Source: Bacteroidetes bacterium UBA2322
Lineage (GTDB): Bacteria > Bacteroidota > Bacteroidia > Chitinophagales > UBA2359
Direction of reading: 5' to 3'
Assembly (NCBI GenBank): GCA_002345145.1
Contig: DDVC01000011.1
Coordinates: 1 to 43,683 of the forward strand
Length of the DNA stretch: 43,683 nt
Positions within the stretch are counted from its first letter, which is position 1. Every line of letters begins with the position of its first letter. The notes below the pieces were generated by a model that was not told where the DNA came from, did no database searches, and was given only the letters and a program-made list of their open reading frames with translations. The translations under genes and the position numbers were made by a program. This document shows positions 42,794 to 43,683 of this stretch, in pieces.

Positions 42794-43683
42794 CTACCCT
42801 ATTTGCAAGCCCAAAAAGCCAATTAAATCGGAGGCAGTAATGCAGCCATGTAGCGCGGCGGCTGCCTTGCTGCCCGATGTGCCATGCAGGTAAACGCCTA
42901 TCAGTGCGCTATGCAAAGAAGAATAACCCTGCGCCAGCAAACCGGCAATAATGCCGGTAAGTACATCGCCACTGCCGGCAGTGCCCATGGCGGGTGTGCC
43001 GGTGCTGTTAAAAAACACATCTGCATTAGGGCAGGCTATGGCGGTATGTGCGCCTTTGAGCAACAAGTAAATTTGGTATTGCTGTGCTAATTGGCGTTGT
43101 TTTTCTAATCGGTTAAAGGCGTTGCCGGTTTTACCTGCCAATCTTTCAAACTCTTTGGGGTGCGGGGTTAAAATGCTGTTTGCCGGCACTAAATCCAGCA
43201 AACCGGCAAGGGCTATCCTATTAAGCGCATCGGCATCAATAACCATAGGTTGGCGCACGTTTTCTAAAAAATGCTGCAAGGTTTTTGCACCCTGCGGCGT
43301 ACTGCCCATGCCCGGACCTATGGCTATGGATTGATATAAGCCCGTACCGTTTGCAGCAAGGGTAATAGCGGGTGGCAATACTTGGAGCGCTTCGGCATTT
43401 TCATCGGGAATGGGTAATACCATAACTTCGGGCAATGCGGTTTGCATAATTGCATATCCCACTTTTGGCACAAAAACACTAACCAAACCGGCGCCTATTT
43501 TTAAAGCAGCCTTGGCGCTTAATATGGCAGCGCCCATTTTACCAATTGAGCCACCTATAAACAAAACATGTCCTTTAGTACCCTTATGGGCAAACTTAGG
43601 CAGCGTTTGCAATATGGGTTGTATTTGGTTAGCAGTAAGATAGTGGTATGGTGTAGCCGTTGTTTGCAAAAAATGGGGGTGAA
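42794..43683 (-). CDS. ADP/ATP-dependent NAD(P)H-hydrate dehydratase, C-terminal part of a probable bifunctional Nnr (partial at right edge)
   Basis: The frame runs open to the right edge of the window, so this is a 3' part. The visible ~295 residues form the ribokinase-like dehydratase domain that repairs hydrated NAD(P)H. Motifs are KGTKGHVLFIGGSIGKMGAAIL, GPGMGS, VIDADALN, LTPHPKEFERL and GTAGSGDVLTGIIAG with the catalytic Asp (motifs shown in part). The segment before it (HPHF, then ATPYHYLT) looks like the linker that joins the N-terminal epimerase domain in bifunctional enzymes. A TTG at 43667-43669 could be taken as a start, but there is no sign of initiation there. The gene converges with the TPR gene. 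Confidence 0.9.
   Translation of the reverse strand, partial: HPHFLQTTATPYHYLTANQIQPILQTLPKFAHKGTKGHVLFIGGSIGKMGAAILSAKAALKIGAGLVSVFVPKVGYAIMQTALPEVMVLPIPDENAEALQVLPPAITLAANGTGLYQSIAIGPGMGSTPQGAKTLQHFLENVRQPMVIDADALNRIALAGLLDLVPANSILTPHPKEFERLAGKTGNAFNRLEKQRQLAQQYQIYLLLKGAHTAIACPNADVFFNSTGTPAMGTAGSGDVLTGIIAGLLAQGYSSLHSALIGVYLHGTSGSKAAAALHGCITASDLIGFLGLQIG

Overview
The window looks like chromosomal DNA from a gliding-type member of the Bacteroidota, probably near the Chitinophagales or Saprospiria (class-level placement is inference). The reasons are type IX secretion genes (PorW/SprE-like and PorP/SprF-like), a PKD protein with a type B gliding C-terminal sorting domain, DUF2480, bactofilin next to an M23 peptidase, an alternative complex III operon fused to a cytochrome oxidase operon, and TAnnTTTG promoter-like boxes. 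No phage, transposase, CRISPR array, rRNA or tRNA gene was recognised.

Layout. Positions 88-4339 (minus) hold a polysaccharide O-acylation cassette: two SGNH/GDSL proteins and an MBOAT acyltransferase. Positions 4533-5524 (minus) hold an SCP2-like protein and a DUF2480 protein. Positions 5760-7832 (minus) hold an envelope/ATP-synthase-associated group: M23 peptidase, bactofilin, AtpZ and a four-helix membrane protein; the atp structural genes that I expect after it are not there. Positions 8160-17275 (plus) hold the PorW/SprE-like TPR protein, a class A penicillin-binding protein and a secreted PKD protein. A short-repeat island at 17276-17593 separates this from the convergent PorP/SprF-like gene and a fused gamma-alpha 2-oxoacid oxidoreductase subunit (korA) with no korB beside it.

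The main feature is the respiratory block from 39005 down to 20929 (minus): ActA-ActB-ActC-ActD-ActE-ActF, then CoxII, CoxI, heme O synthase, two CoxIII-type subunits and a subunit IV protein, ending in a good rho-independent terminator at 23779-23822. Behind it lie SCO, DUF420, a MazG-like pyrophosphohydrolase and a K+ channel. Together these would move electrons from menaquinol through alternative complex III to an A1-type heme-copper oxidase, with SCO, CyoE and perhaps DUF420 for assembly. The most unusual gene is ActE, a lipoprotein monoheme cytochrome fused to a peptidoglycan-binding OmpA domain. ActA carries six CxxCH sites, and several subunits carry His-rich tails.

To the right (plus) lie an uncharacterised membrane-anchored Cys protein, an M32 carboxypeptidase and a TPR protein. 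The C-terminal dehydratase part of an NAD(P)HX repair enzyme (minus) runs off the right edge. I see mostly conserved functions and no clearly new multi-gene system; the best leads are the ActE-OmpA fusion, the His-rich tails, the repeat island and the PorW variant.
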